In this document: positions 1 through 9,453 of the stretch, piece after piece
Numbering within the stretch: position 1 is the first letter of the stretch
Layout: each line of letters starts with the position of its first letter
Assembly: GCF_014334015.1 (NCBI RefSeq)
Contig: NZ_CP060488.1
Location: 4,360,501-4,424,500, forward strand
From: Bacteroides sp. M10
GTDB lineage: Bacteria; Bacteroidota; Bacteroidia; Bacteroidales; Bacteroidaceae
DNA: 64,000 bases
Direction of reading: 5' to 3'
The notes under the pieces: model-generated
What the model was told of the DNA's origin: nothing
The model's input: the letters and a program-made list of their open reading frames with translations, nothing else
Databases searched by the model: none
Position numbers and translations under genes: made by a program

Positions 1-2059
1 GACGATTATTCTCGATAGCTACCAGTCCGCCAACACTGCCGAAATAAAGTAAACCTTGTGTCGAACGGCAAGAAGCGTTCCAGTAAAACTGGGTGTTAAT
101 CAGTCCATCCTGCAAAGTATAATTGATAAACCGATTCTCTTCCGGATGATAGCAGGAAAGACCATTGTTTGTGCCAATCCACAGATACCCGTTGCCATCT
201 TCTAATATTCCACGCACACTACTGTTAGGCAATCCTTGAGGAGTGCTGTAAGATACAAATATTTCCTTTCCCTGCTCGTTGGTAGTCCGTTTGTAAATGC
301 CATATCCGCTACTTCCCAGCCAGAGTGTGCCGTCCTTTGTCTCAAAAAAACAGGTGATTTTTTCAATCAGACGAGAGTTGGGATCGTTCAGCTTGTAGTT
401 TAAATGCCTGTATTCGAACTCTCCTGCGGCCGAACGGGAATGAAGGTTGATGATATATACCCCTTCCAGACATCCAATCCAAAGCTTCCCTTCTTTATCA
501 ATAATAGAACCGATGCAGCCATGAATATTCTCCGCCACTTTGTCTGCCAGAGGAGCACTGATTGTTCCGGTTTCCGGTTCGTAAAAGTAAAGCCCTTGAT
601 TGGCACCAATCCATATACCTTTATTAATAGGGTCGTATGTCAACGAACCGACAAAGTCGATTGGAAATCCGCTACTTGTCTGAGAAGAAATGACCTTCAG
701 CACTTCTTGGGGAGCTTTCAGGTCGAGAAGGTTGATGCCTCCACCCCAGGTTCCTATCCAGAGATGATCGTCCGGATCAGCTGTTAACGCGCTGACGGAA
801 TTATGGCTTAGTCCACCATGGTCACGGGTGAAATGTGTAAACTTTTCACTTCCATGCTCTTTCCGGTTTAGCCCGCCTTCCACAGTTCCTACCCATAAAG
901 TGCCGTACTTGTCTTCGTAAATGGCATTCACCGGATTGTAAGACAAACTCGACGGATTTTCCTTGTTGTGTAGATAATTCCGTATCGACAACCGTCGTGG
1001 ACTTAGCATATTAATACCACCGGTTTCGGTTCCGAACCAGATATGATCTTCCTCAGACAGTATACAATTGATAAAATTACTGTTTAGCAGATTGGAACTT
1101 CCATTTTGAAAGTCACCGGATGCGATACACTCAAAGTCGTCCGTCATTGGATTATAGATGTTTACACCGCGCAAGGTGGCAATAATCAATTGTTTGTCAT
1201 TGGTTATAGACAGGTCGGTCAAGTAATTTTGCGAAAGCGAACGTGGGTTGTTAGGGTCGTGTTCATACCGTTTGACGATGTTCCCGCTTTTATTATATCG
1301 GAACAGTCCCCGGTCGGTGGAAATCCATACCTCGTTTTCCTTCATAAGAAAATCGGAAATATAAGTTCCAGGCTCGAATTTTAGACATTCGGCGATTGGG
1401 GTAGTTGTCAGTTTTCCCTGTGAGTCCCAATCCACTTTAAGTATTTCACCATTGATTCCTGCCCAAATTTTACCGTCTTCGTCAATATCTTGAAGAGCAA
1501 TATTCGGCCCGTTCAGGACAACGAGGTCGAGAGTGGAGACCGTTTCTACATCTCCTTTTTCATTAAAAACAATACGATTGAGTTTATTGGCACAATGTAG
1601 CCAGATACAACCTTTCGAATCTTTCATGACGTGTACAGCCGGTTGATTCAATATGTTTTTCAAGACCCCTTTGGCATCCCTCGGTATGGTCGGTTTCAAG
1701 GTAGTTAGGTCAATGATATCCGTTCCTCCTTCAGACACCATCCAAAGACGTTGAGCTGAATCTTCGCATACATTAATAATAAAATTACTCTTCAATTTGC
1801 AATTGGGAGTGTTTGGATTGTAATTCACAAACTCATAACCATCGTAGCGTGACACTCCGCCGCCGGCAGTGGAAATCCACAAGAATCCACGGCTGTCTTT
1901 ATATAAATCGTCGATGAAATTATGAGGCAATCCCTCGTTCATTGTCACGTAAGTGATGTTGTATCGATCTGCGAATCGTTCCTGTGCATGCACGCTCTTC
2001 CATCCGGCAAAAAACAAAACGCTATATATAATAAGGAGTGTGAGTAGGTGTCTTTTCAT
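1..2059 (-). CDS. Hybrid two-component sensor/regulator (HTCS), N-terminal part, runs off the window
   Basis: The leftward frame is open from the ATG at 2059 to the window edge (about 686 residues, no stop). It starts with a signal peptide (MKRHLLTLLIIYSVLFFAG, cleaved near HAQ). Repeats of about 45-50 residues follow, with motifs such as FIDDLYKDSRGFLWIST and GGGVSRYDGYEFVNYNP. These are the Reg_prop blades of the periplasmic sensor of Bacteroides HTCS proteins. The Y_Y_Y, histidine kinase, receiver and AraC-type domains expected of the family would lie beyond base 1. It is divergent from a GH43-GH51-GH43 operon, so by family precedent it should sense arabinan oligosaccharides and activate those genes. 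Confidence in the family is high; the ligand is inferred from neighbours. Confidence 0.93.
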   Translation of the reverse strand, partial: MKRHLLTLLIIYSVLFFAGWKSVHAQERFADRYNITYVTMNEGLPHNFIDDLYKDSRGFLWISTAGGGVSRYDGYEFVNYNPNTPNCKLKSNFIINVCEDSAQRLWMVSEGGTDIIDLTTLKPTIPRDAKGVLKNILNQPAVHVMKDSKGCIWLHCANKLNRIVFNEKGDVETVSTLDLVVLNGPNIALQDIDEDGKIWAGINGEILKVDWDSQGKLTTTPIAECLKFEPGTYISDFLMKENEVWISTDRGLFRYNKSGNIVKRYEHDPNNPRSLSQNYLTDLSITNDKQLIIATLRGVNIYNPMTDDFECIASGDFQNGSSNLLNSNFINCILSEEDHIWFGTETGGINMLSPRRLSIRNYLHNKENPSSLSYNPVNAIYEDKYGTLWVGTVEGGLNRKEHGSEKFTHFTRDHGGLSHNSVSALTADPDDHLWIGTWGGGINLLDLKAPQEVLKVISSQTSSGFPIDFVGSLTYDPINKGIWIGANQGLYFYEPETGTISAPLADKVAENIHGCIGSIIDKEGKLWIGCLEGVYIINLHSRSAAGEFEYRHLNYKLNDPNSRLIEKITCFFETKDGTLWLGSSGYGIYKRTTNEQGKEIFVSYSTPQGLPNSSVRGILEDGNGYLWIGTNNGLSCYHPEENRFINYTLQDGLINTQFYWNASCRSTQGLLYFGSVGGLVAIENNR

Positions 2060-2080
2060 ATTTGTACGTATTAATAGTAG

Positions 2081-2110
2081 CAAAGTTAAAAGATAATCTC
2101 AAATCGCAAA
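2081..2110 (-). promoter_or_regulatory. Promoter of the HTCS gene
   Basis: On the minus strand a -7 box TAACTTTG (2088-2081) matches the Bacteroides TAnnTTTG consensus. A TTTG (2110-2107) sits 18 bp upstream, slightly short of the usual 19-21. Initiation near 2074 would leave a leader of about 15 nt before the ATG at 2059. Confidence 0.6.
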
Positions 2111-2196
2111 AGCGGAAGAGGGCTTCTTTTTAGCAGGTTAGCGGATTATCCACCAATCATGTTCGTATGTCCACCTTCAATGGGGGAAACGGAGCG

Positions 2197-2204
2197 TATT
2201 TTTG
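2197..2204 (+). promoter_or_regulatory. Possible -7 element of the arabinan-enzyme operon
   Basis: TATTTTTG matches TAnnTTTG, but no TTTG is found 19-21 bp upstream, as would suit an activator-dependent promoter. If used, transcription starts near 2211, so translation would have to begin at the ATG at 2236 rather than at 2167 or 2209. Confidence 0.4.
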
Positions 2205-2235
2205 TGGCATGATTGACAAACTAATCACTAATGTT

Positions 2236-3756
2236 ATGACAAACTTGTTTATGCCCCTTTTTTTTGTAGCTGGTAGCTTGTTGACAAGCTGTACTTCTGC
2301 CGTGTTTAGCCCGACCCCATCCGCGAATCCTTGGGATGATAATTATTTGTCAGTAGCCAAGATGGAAGATTACCGCCAATGGGGAACATACAACGTGCAC
2401 GACCCGTCCTGCCGAAAGCTGGGCGACTATTACTATATGTATTCTACCGACGCCATCTTCGGCGAAAACCGAAAGGAAGCCGAAGAAAAGGGTGTGCCCT
2501 TGGGGTACATTCAGATGCGTCGCTCCAAAGACCTTGTACACTGGGAGTTTCTGGGATGGGCATTTCCCGAAATTCCGGAAGAAGCTGTGCAGTGGGTGCA
2601 GACACATGCCGATGGAAAAGGAGCAACCAATATCTGGGCCCCTTATATCATTCCCTACAAAGACAAATGCCGTCTCTACTATTGTGTCTCCGCTTTCGGA
2701 CGCAAGACTTCGTATATCGGACTTGCTGAATCCAACTCCCCCGAAGGTCCTTGGACACAAATAGGCAGTATCGTCAAAACCAATGATTCTACCGTCATGA
2801 ATGCCATCGACCCCAGTGTGATAGCCGATGAAATCACCGGAAAATGGTGGATGCACTACGGTTCTTTCTTTGGTGGACTCTACTGCGTGGAACTGAATCC
2901 GGAAACAGGACTAGCTCTCAATGAAGGCGACTTGGGACATCTGGTAGCCCGCCGTGCCAACTATCGGAAAGACAATCTGGAAGCACCGGAAATCATCTAT
3001 AACCCCGACTTGAAAAAGTATTATCTCTTCACTTCATACGACCCATTGATGACTACTTATAATGTACGTGTCAGCCGTTCCGATGCTGCCCAGGGACCGT
3101 TTACCGACTATTTCGGCAAAGCCGAAAAGGACACCACGAACAACTTCCCGATACTGACCGCTCCCTATCGCTTTGAAAATCATTCCGGTTGGGCGGGCAC
3201 TGCTCATTGTGGAGTATTCACCGACGGACAGGGAAACTATTTCATGGCACATCAGGGACGTCTTTCTCCACAAAATCAACTGATGGTATTACACGTCCGC
3301 CAGTTGTTCTTTACACCGGACGGATGGCCGGTTGTTTCTCCCGAAAGATATACAGGAACTCCTTCGCGTAAATTCACCGAAGTCGATTTGGTAGGAGAGT
3401 GGGAGATGATTCGGGTGCAGGAGCCTAAATATGAACGTCGGCTGGAGGCCGGTCAAATTCTGTGGGGAGAAGGCAAATTGAAAGACGGTGAGTGGAATCT
3501 TTCCACCCGAATCAAGTTGGCTAAGGACGGAACTTGTACGGGAGAGATCACAGATGACAGATGGAAAATTGTACCAATGAATGGAAATTGGTCTTTTTTG
3601 ACTGAAAAGCATCTATTAATGATAAAATCAGATTCGGAGAAAATAGAGAATCTGATTATCTTTGCAGGACACGATTGGGAGAATGAAACGGAAACCATTC
3701 TCTTTACCGGACTCGATAGCCGGGGACGTTCTGTCTGGGGAAAAAGAATTAAATAA
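2236..3756 (+). CDS. GH43 family arabinanase/arabinofuranosidase lipoprotein
   Basis: This 506-residue secreted glycoside hydrolase has a lipoprotein signal (MTNLFMPLFFVAGSLLTSC, lipobox LTSC), so it should be anchored in a membrane facing the periplasm or the outside. The five-bladed GH43 fold is indicated by the catalytic-base block NVHDPSCRKLGDYYYMYSTD near residue 56, the transition-state Asp block NAIDPSVIAD, and the acid block LEAPEIIYNPDLKKYYLFTS. A C-terminal beta-rich region follows, as in endo-arabinanase-type GH43 enzymes. The likely substrate is alpha-1,5-linked arabinan. In-frame starts also exist at 2167 and 2209; 2236 is preferred because it gives the cleanest signal peptide and lies after the candidate -7 box. 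It is first of three co-directional genes; the gap to the next is 26 bp. Confidence 0.88.
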   Translation: MTNLFMPLFFVAGSLLTSCTSAVFSPTPSANPWDDNYLSVAKMEDYRQWGTYNVHDPSCRKLGDYYYMYSTDAIFGENRKEAEEKGVPLGYIQMRRSKDLVHWEFLGWAFPEIPEEAVQWVQTHADGKGATNIWAPYIIPYKDKCRLYYCVSAFGRKTSYIGLAESNSPEGPWTQIGSIVKTNDSTVMNAIDPSVIADEITGKWWMHYGSFFGGLYCVELNPETGLALNEGDLGHLVARRANYRKDNLEAPEIIYNPDLKKYYLFTSYDPLMTTYNVRVSRSDAAQGPFTDYFGKAEKDTTNNFPILTAPYRFENHSGWAGTAHCGVFTDGQGNYFMAHQGRLSPQNQLMVLHVRQLFFTPDGWPVVSPERYTGTPSRKFTEVDLVGEWEMIRVQEPKYERRLEAGQILWGEGKLKDGEWNLSTRIKLAKDGTCTGEITDDRWKIVPMNGNWSFLTEKHLLMIKSDSEKIENLIIFAGHDWENETETILFTGLDSRGRSVWGKRIK

Positions 3757-3782
3757 TCATATATAATTTTATATTGAAAACC

Positions 3783-5765
3783 ATGAGAAAATACACGAAT
3801 TTATTGGCCGTATTGGCCTTATCTACAGGTATGGCACTTCATGCACAAACCAACGAGCTGGTGATTCAGACGAAGAAGTTGGGAGCAGAAATCCAACCTA
3901 CCATGTACGGACTCTTTTTTGAGGACATCAATTATGCTGCCGATGGCGGATTATACGCGGAACTGGTAAAGAACCGCTCATTCGAGTTCCCCCAGCACCT
4001 GATGGGATGGAATACCTATGGCAAAGTGACACTGATGGACGATGGACCTTTTGAACGTAATCCGCATTATGTACGTCTTTCCGATCCGGGACACGGACAC
4101 AAACATACCGGCCTGGACAACGAAGGCTTTTTCGGTATTGGCGTCAAGAAAGGAGAGGAGTATCGCTTTTCTGTCTGGGCACGTTTGCCACAAGGAAGCG
4201 CGAAAGAAACATTACGCATCGAATTGGTAGATACCAAGTCCATGGGCGAGCATCAGGCATTTGCCTCGGAGAATCTTACGATTGACTCCAAAGAATGGAA
4301 AAAGTATCAGGTCATCCTGAAGCCCGGCATTACCCAACCAAAATCCGTACTTCGTATTTTCCTTACTTCCAAAGGAACCGTAGACCTGGAACACGTATCC
4401 CTTTTCCCGGTTGATACCTGGAAAGGACATGAAAACGGTCTCCGCAAAGACCTGGCACAAGCATTGGCGGATATTCACCCCGGAGTCTTCCGCTTCCCCG
4501 GTGGTTGTATTGTAGAGGGCACTGATCTCGATACCCGTTACGACTGGAAAAAATCAGTAGGTCCCGTAGAAAACCGTCCTTTGAACGAGAATCGTTGGCA
4601 GTATACTTTTACCCACCGTTTCTTCCCCGATTACTACCAAAGCTACGGATTAGGATTCTACGAATACTTCCTGTTGTCCGAAGAAATGGGTGCCGAACCT
4701 CTTCCGATTCTGAACTGCGGTCTTTCCTGCCAATATCAGAACAACGATCCGAAAGCACATGTGGCAGTCTGTGATCTGGATAACTATATTCAGGATGCAC
4801 TTGACCTGATTGAATTTGCCAATGGAGACGTCAATACGACTTGGGGAAAAGTGCGTGCTGATATGGGACATCCGGCTCCGTTTAACCTGAAATTCATTGG
4901 TATCGGTAACGAACAATGGGGTAAAGAATACCCTGAACGTCTCGAGCCATTCATCAAAGCGATTCGTAAGGCCTATCCCGATATGAAGATTGTAGGTAGC
5001 TCCGGTCCAAATTCCGAAGGTAAAGAATTTGATTATCTGTGGCCTGAAATGAAACGTCTGAAAGCCGATCTGGTTGACGAACATTTCTATCGTCCCGAAA
5101 GTTGGTTCTTGGCACAAGGTGCACGCTATGATAACTATGACCGTAAAGGCCCGAAAGTCTTTGCCGGAGAATATGCCTGCCACGGAAAAGGTAAAAAATG
5201 GAATCATTACCATGCCGCTCTGCTCGAAGCTGCCTTCATGACAGGGCTGGAACGCAATGCCGATGTCGTACACATGGCTACTTATGCTCCTCTTTTTGCT
5301 CACGTAGAGGGATGGCAATGGCGTCCGGATATGATTTGGTTTGATAACTTGAATTCCGTGCGTACAACAAGCTATTATGTACAGCAGTTGTTTGCACAAA
5401 ACAAAGGAACCAATGTACTTCCGCTTACCATGAACAAGAAAAGTGTAACGGGAGCTGAAGGGCAAAACGGACTCTTTGCCAGCGCAGTCTATGACAAGGA
5501 TAAGAATGAACTGATTGTTAAGGTGGCTAATACTTCCGCCACAGCCCAACCGATTTCATTGAACTTTGAAGGTCTGAAAAAACAGGATGTACTTTCCGAC
5601 GGCCGTTGCATCAAACTTCGTTCGCTTGATCTTGATAAGGATAACACGCTTGAACAACCTTCCGCCATCACTCCGCAGGAAACTCCGGTATCGATTGAAG
5701 GTAATGTGTTTGTTACCGAATTGGAACCTACCACCTTTGCGGTTTATAAATTCAAGAAGAAATGA
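3783..5765 (+). CDS. GH51 alpha-L-arabinofuranosidase
   Basis: This 660-residue exported enzyme releases terminal arabinofuranose from arabinan side chains and oligosaccharides. It has a signal peptide ending ALHAQ, an N-terminal carbohydrate-binding-like beta domain (about residues 60-200), a TIM barrel and a C-terminal beta domain. The acid/base is Glu377 in IGNEQWG and the nucleophile is Glu463 in FAGEYACHG, both characteristic of GH51. A TTG nine bases upstream (3774) is in frame, but the ATG at 3783 gives a normal signal peptide. Its stop overlaps the next start (ATGA), so it is translationally coupled to the downstream GH43. Confidence 0.95.
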   Translation: MRKYTNLLAVLALSTGMALHAQTNELVIQTKKLGAEIQPTMYGLFFEDINYAADGGLYAELVKNRSFEFPQHLMGWNTYGKVTLMDDGPFERNPHYVRLSDPGHGHKHTGLDNEGFFGIGVKKGEEYRFSVWARLPQGSAKETLRIELVDTKSMGEHQAFASENLTIDSKEWKKYQVILKPGITQPKSVLRIFLTSKGTVDLEHVSLFPVDTWKGHENGLRKDLAQALADIHPGVFRFPGGCIVEGTDLDTRYDWKKSVGPVENRPLNENRWQYTFTHRFFPDYYQSYGLGFYEYFLLSEEMGAEPLPILNCGLSCQYQNNDPKAHVAVCDLDNYIQDALDLIEFANGDVNTTWGKVRADMGHPAPFNLKFIGIGNEQWGKEYPERLEPFIKAIRKAYPDMKIVGSSGPNSEGKEFDYLWPEMKRLKADLVDEHFYRPESWFLAQGARYDNYDRKGPKVFAGEYACHGKGKKWNHYHAALLEAAFMTGLERNADVVHMATYAPLFAHVEGWQWRPDMIWFDNLNSVRTTSYYVQQLFAQNKGTNVLPLTMNKKSVTGAEGQNGLFASAVYDKDKNELIVKVANTSATAQPISLNFEGLKKQDVLSDGRCIKLRSLDLDKDNTLEQPSAITPQETPVSIEGNVFVTELEPTTFAVYKFKKK

Positions 5766-6730
5766 TAACTAAGATTAGATTCATTGTTTGCTCATTTGCA
5801 CTGACAGTCTTTTCCGGGCTGTCAGCGCAAAATGACACCACTTTCATAGCTAACGGTAACCCCATCATTAAATACAAATATACGGGTGATCCTGCTGCTA
5901 TGGTGCATAATGGTAAAGTATATATCTATGCCGGACACGATGAATGTCCTCCTCCCAAAGAACACTACCTGCTGAATGAATGGTGTGTGTTTTCCTCTCC
6001 CGATATGAAAACATGGACGGAGCATCCCGTTCCCTTGAAAGCAAAAGATTTCAGTTGGGCGAAAGGAGAAGCGTGGGCAAGCCAGGTAATCGAACGAGAC
6101 GGCAAATTCTACTGGTATGTAACGGTAGAACATGGTACGATTCCCGGCAAATCAATTGGTGTAGCTGTTTCGGATTCTCCGACAGGTCCTTTTGTGGATG
6201 CTCGCGGATCAGCATTGATTACCAATGATATGACAACCGAATACACTAATATCCGGTGGGATGACATTGACCCGACGGTTTTCATTGATGATGACGGACA
6301 GGCATATCTCTGTTGGGGAAATACCCAGTGTTACTACGCTAAACTGAAAAAGAACATGATTGAGCTGGATGGTCCGATTATCCCCATCAACCTGCCCCGT
6401 TATACGGAAGCTCCATGGATACACAAACGTGGAGACTGGTATTACCTCTCTTACGCTTCCGAATTTCCCGAGAAGATCTGCTATGCTATGAGCCGTAGTA
6501 TCGAGGGGCCTTGGGAATATAAAGGTATCCTGAACGAACTGGCGGGTAATTCCAATACCAATCATCAGGCTATCATCGAATTCAAAGGAGATTGGTACTT
6601 CATTTACCACAATGGAAGCATTAATACGGCAGGTGGTAGTTTCCGCCGCGCTGTTTGCATCGACCGTTTGTACTATAATGAAGATGGTACGATGAAACGG
6701 ATTCAGATGACGACAGAGGGCGTACAATAA
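5762..6730 (+). CDS. GH43 family arabinofuranosidase/arabinanase
   Basis: This 322-residue exported GH43 enzyme has a signal peptide (MITKIRFIVCSFALTVFSG, then LSAQ). The three GH43 acidic blocks are visible: YTGDPAAMVHNGKVYIYAGH near residue 43 (base), DIDPTVFIDDDGQAYLCWGN (pKa modulator) and YTEAPWIHKRGDWYYLSYAS with Glu216 (acid). It is close to single-domain size, unlike the longer GH43 at the start of the operon, so the two probably act on different arabinan linkages or lengths. It is the last gene of the operon and is followed by a terminator shared with galK. Confidence 0.9.
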   Translation: MITKIRFIVCSFALTVFSGLSAQNDTTFIANGNPIIKYKYTGDPAAMVHNGKVYIYAGHDECPPPKEHYLLNEWCVFSSPDMKTWTEHPVPLKAKDFSWAKGEAWASQVIERDGKFYWYVTVEHGTIPGKSIGVAVSDSPTGPFVDARGSALITNDMTTEYTNIRWDDIDPTVFIDDDGQAYLCWGNTQCYYAKLKKNMIELDGPIIPINLPRYTEAPWIHKRGDWYYLSYASEFPEKICYAMSRSIEGPWEYKGILNELAGNSNTNHQAIIEFKGDWYFIYHNGSINTAGGSFRRAVCIDRLYYNEDGTMKRIQMTTEGVQ

Positions 6731-6802
6731 GAAGAATCAAAACGAATAGGGTTAGTTAAATCAATAGGTAATAGATTTTAGATTTTTGTTAATTGTAAAA
6801 GT

Positions 6803-6832
6803 AAGGGCGGCTTCCACACGGGAGCCGCCCTT
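6803..6832. terminator. Bidirectional terminator between the arabinan operon and galK
   Basis: AAGGGCGGCTTCC pairs with GGGAGCCGCCCTT across a short ACAC loop. The hairpin lies between two convergent genes and has T-rich sequence on the right and A-rich sequence on the left. Confidence 0.85.
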
Positions 6833-6859
6833 CTTACTTATTTAATTTCGAATAAATTC

Positions 6860-8014
6860 TTATTCAATTCTACGAGAACCGTCGCCGATTACTACGTCAT
6901 ACACTTTCGGGCTTCTGCCGAATTTAGCTTTGAAAGCAGCTTTTGTCTTTTCAACGAAGTTGTCATACAACTCGTTTTTAACAAGGTTGATAGTACAACC
7001 ACCGAAGCCACCACCCATTACGCGTGAACCGGTTACACCGTATTCTTTAGCGCAGTCATTCAGGAAGTCGAGTTCTTCGCAGCTTACTTCGTACAGCTTG
7101 CTCATACCATGATGAGTTTCGTACATCTTCTTACCTACAGTTTCGTAATCATCTTTTTCCAGTGCTTCACAAACGTCAAGTACACGTTGGATTTCTTCGA
7201 TTACATATTCTGCACGCATATAGTCTTCAGCGCTGATATCAGCTTTTGCTTCTTCCAGCATAGCCATTGTACAGTCGCGCAGGAATTCCACATGCGGATG
7301 TTTCTTCTGGATAGCGGCAACAGCAGCTTCACAGCTTTGGCGACGCTTGTTGTAAGCAGAAGAAGCCAATTCGTGTTTCACAACTGAATCCATCAGAACC
7401 AGACGATAACCTTCCGGATGGAATGGGAAATACTGATACTCCAGTGAACGGCAATCCAGACGGATCAAGCTACCAGCTTTACCGAATACGGAAGCAAACT
7501 GGTCCATAATACCGCAGTTCACACCACAGTAATTATGTTCTGTAGCCTGGCCAACTTTAGCCAATTCGAACTTATCTATCTTGTTTTCACCAAACAGTTC
7601 GTTCAATGCGAAAGCATACGTACTTTCCAAAGCAGCAGAAGAAGACATACCTGCACCCAGAGGCACATCACCTGCAAAAGCAGTATTGAATCCCTTCACG
7701 TCAACGCCACGTTTAATCATTTCACGGCATACACCGAAAATATATCTTGCCCAGCTGGCGCGTGGAGCATCTTCTTCATTCAAACCGAATTCTACATAAT
7801 CCTTCAAGTCGATAGAGTATGCCTTTACTTTGTCAGTACCGTTAGGTTTGATTTCAGCAATCATCCCTTTGTCTACCGCTCCCGGAAAAACGAATCCGCC
7901 GTTGTAGTCAGTGTGTTCGCCGATCAGGTTGATACGGCCCGGAGAAGCATATAAAAATCCAGTAGTTCCGTCAAAGTGTTTAATGAATCGACTTCTTACG
8001 TATTCTGTATCCAT
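6860..8014 (-). CDS. galK: Galactokinase
   Basis: This 384-residue GHMP-family kinase phosphorylates galactose at C1 using ATP, the first committed step of the Leloir pathway in the cytoplasm. The galactokinase signature GRINLIGEHTDYNGGFVF is near the N-terminus, the GHMP ATP-binding loop PLGAGMSSSAALES near residue 120, and the third motif MGGGFGGCTINLV near the C-terminus. Length is normal. It is the last gene of a leftward operon, 47 bp after the sugar transporter and downstream of galM, so galactose uptake, anomer conversion and phosphorylation are encoded together. Confidence 0.97.
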   Translation of the reverse strand: MDTEYVRSRFIKHFDGTTGFLYASPGRINLIGEHTDYNGGFVFPGAVDKGMIAEIKPNGTDKVKAYSIDLKDYVEFGLNEEDAPRASWARYIFGVCREMIKRGVDVKGFNTAFAGDVPLGAGMSSSAALESTYAFALNELFGENKIDKFELAKVGQATEHNYCGVNCGIMDQFASVFGKAGSLIRLDCRSLEYQYFPFHPEGYRLVLMDSVVKHELASSAYNKRRQSCEAAVAAIQKKHPHVEFLRDCTMAMLEEAKADISAEDYMRAEYVIEEIQRVLDVCEALEKDDYETVGKKMYETHHGMSKLYEVSCEELDFLNDCAKEYGVTGSRVMGGGFGGCTINLVKNELYDNFVEKTKAAFKAKFGRSPKVYDVVIGDGSRRIE

Positions 8015-8061
8015 GATATTTATATTTTAAAGGTGAATAAATTGAATTCTATTCTATGTGA

Positions 8062-9402
8062 TTATTCCACAGGAATATCCTTATTTACATTCTTGCAACC
8101 TACCAAGCCGTAGAACAACAGGTAAGCCAAAGCAGCGATAATCAACCAGTAGCTAGCCATATAACCTACAGAGTCAGAGATACTTTGTTGGATCAACGGC
8201 AATACACCACCACCAACAACCATCATCATAAAGATACCGGAAGCCTGTGCTGTATATTTTCCTAAGCCTTCTACTGCAAGGTTGAAGATACCACCCCACA
8301 TTACAGAAGTACAAAGACCACAAAGTACAAGGAACAAGGCGCTCACAGGAACCTGTGCCATCATAAAGCCTTCGCCTACAGTGTAACCCGGCATTGAAAC
8401 CGTTACATCTTTCGGAGTGAAGATAGCGATCAATACGAAAATGATAGCAGTAGCAGAAACAACGATCAACTGTGCACGGCTGGAAACCTTACCACTGATA
8501 GCACTACTTGCAGTACGTCCCACAAGCATCAGCAACCAATAGATAGCAGCGATAGCACCACCGATAGCAGCACCGTTCATCATGATACCGGCACCTTTAT
8601 CGCTTGAATCGGCAAGATAGAAGTTCAGTGTACCTGGGATACCGATTTCAATACCTACATAAATAAAGATACCGATTACACCCAGTAAAGTGTGACGGAA
8701 GCTCCATGGGCTGTGAGAGAATTTCTCTTTCTTCACTCCACCTTTCTGAAGGTGTGGTTCAGGAATAGCAACAAATGAGATAACGATAAATGCAGCAACG
8801 AATACACCCATAGCAACGAAGAGCAGAGGAGCAACGTCAGACATAGCAGTACTTGAAGTAACAGTACCGATCAAAGCGCCTACAAAAAGCGGAGTCAATG
8901 TACCAGACAAAGAATTAAGAGCTCCACCAGTCTGAATCAGCTGGTTACCTTTGTTACCACCGCCACCGAGAAGGTTCAACATCGGGTTTACCACTGTGTT
9001 AAGCATACAAACGCAGAAACCGCAGATGAATGCACCAAGCAGATAGATTACAAAGTTTAATTTGATAACATACTCACCGAATGCGAATACTTCAGCACCT
9101 GCTCCGAATAAGCTGGAAAGATACTGTGTGAACAAACCGAGGAAACCTACTGCCATTGCAATCAAAGCAGTCTTCTTGTAACCGATCTTAACGAGCATGT
9201 TACCGGCAGGAATTCCCATAAACAGGTAAGCCAGGAAGTTCATCATATTTCCCATCATACCTAAAGTGTTCGAACCCGCATATTCATTTCTCCAGATTGT
9301 TCCGAATGGAGCAGCGAGGTTTGTTACGAAAGAGATCATCGCAAAGATGAAGAACATCGTGATAATTGCGACGAGATTACCGTTCTTTTTTTCTTGTGTC
9401 AT
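8062..9402 (-). CDS. MFS sugar:cation symporter (glucose/galactose, FucP/GluP type)
   Basis: The 446-residue protein has about twelve hydrophobic membrane segments. Motifs resembling the FucP/GluP major facilitator subfamily include FMGIPAGNMLVKIGYKKTAL and CVCMLNTVVNPMLNLLGGGG. It sits between galM and galK, so galactose or glucose is the likely substrate across the inner membrane. Start at the ATG complement ending at 9402; the next residues MTQEKKNGN form a short cytoplasmic tail before the first membrane segment. Confidence 0.88.
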   Translation of the reverse strand: MTQEKKNGNLVAIITMFFIFAMISFVTNLAAPFGTIWRNEYAGSNTLGMMGNMMNFLAYLFMGIPAGNMLVKIGYKKTALIAMAVGFLGLFTQYLSSLFGAGAEVFAFGEYVIKLNFVIYLLGAFICGFCVCMLNTVVNPMLNLLGGGGNKGNQLIQTGGALNSLSGTLTPLFVGALIGTVTSSTAMSDVAPLLFVAMGVFVAAFIVISFVAIPEPHLQKGGVKKEKFSHSPWSFRHTLLGVIGIFIYVGIEIGIPGTLNFYLADSSDKGAGIMMNGAAIGGAIAAIYWLLMLVGRTASSAISGKVSSRAQLIVVSATAIIFVLIAIFTPKDVTVSMPGYTVGEGFMMAQVPVSALFLVLCGLCTSVMWGGIFNLAVEGLGKYTAQASGIFMMMVVGGGVLPLIQQSISDSVGYMASYWLIIAALAYLLFYGLVGCKNVNKDIPVE

Positions 9403-9453
9403 GGTTCAAAAAAAATGTTAGTTTATAAAATTAGGTTAGTTATTTTTCAAATC

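Noticed and set aside
404..1384. Plus-strand open frames at 404-787 and 1106-1384
   Set aside because: They are antisense to the continuous HTCS reading frame, which shows clear propeller repeats.
4650..5549. Leftward 299-residue open frame inside the GH51 gene
   Set aside because: It is an antisense shadow; the GH51 frame has both catalytic glutamates and a full domain set.
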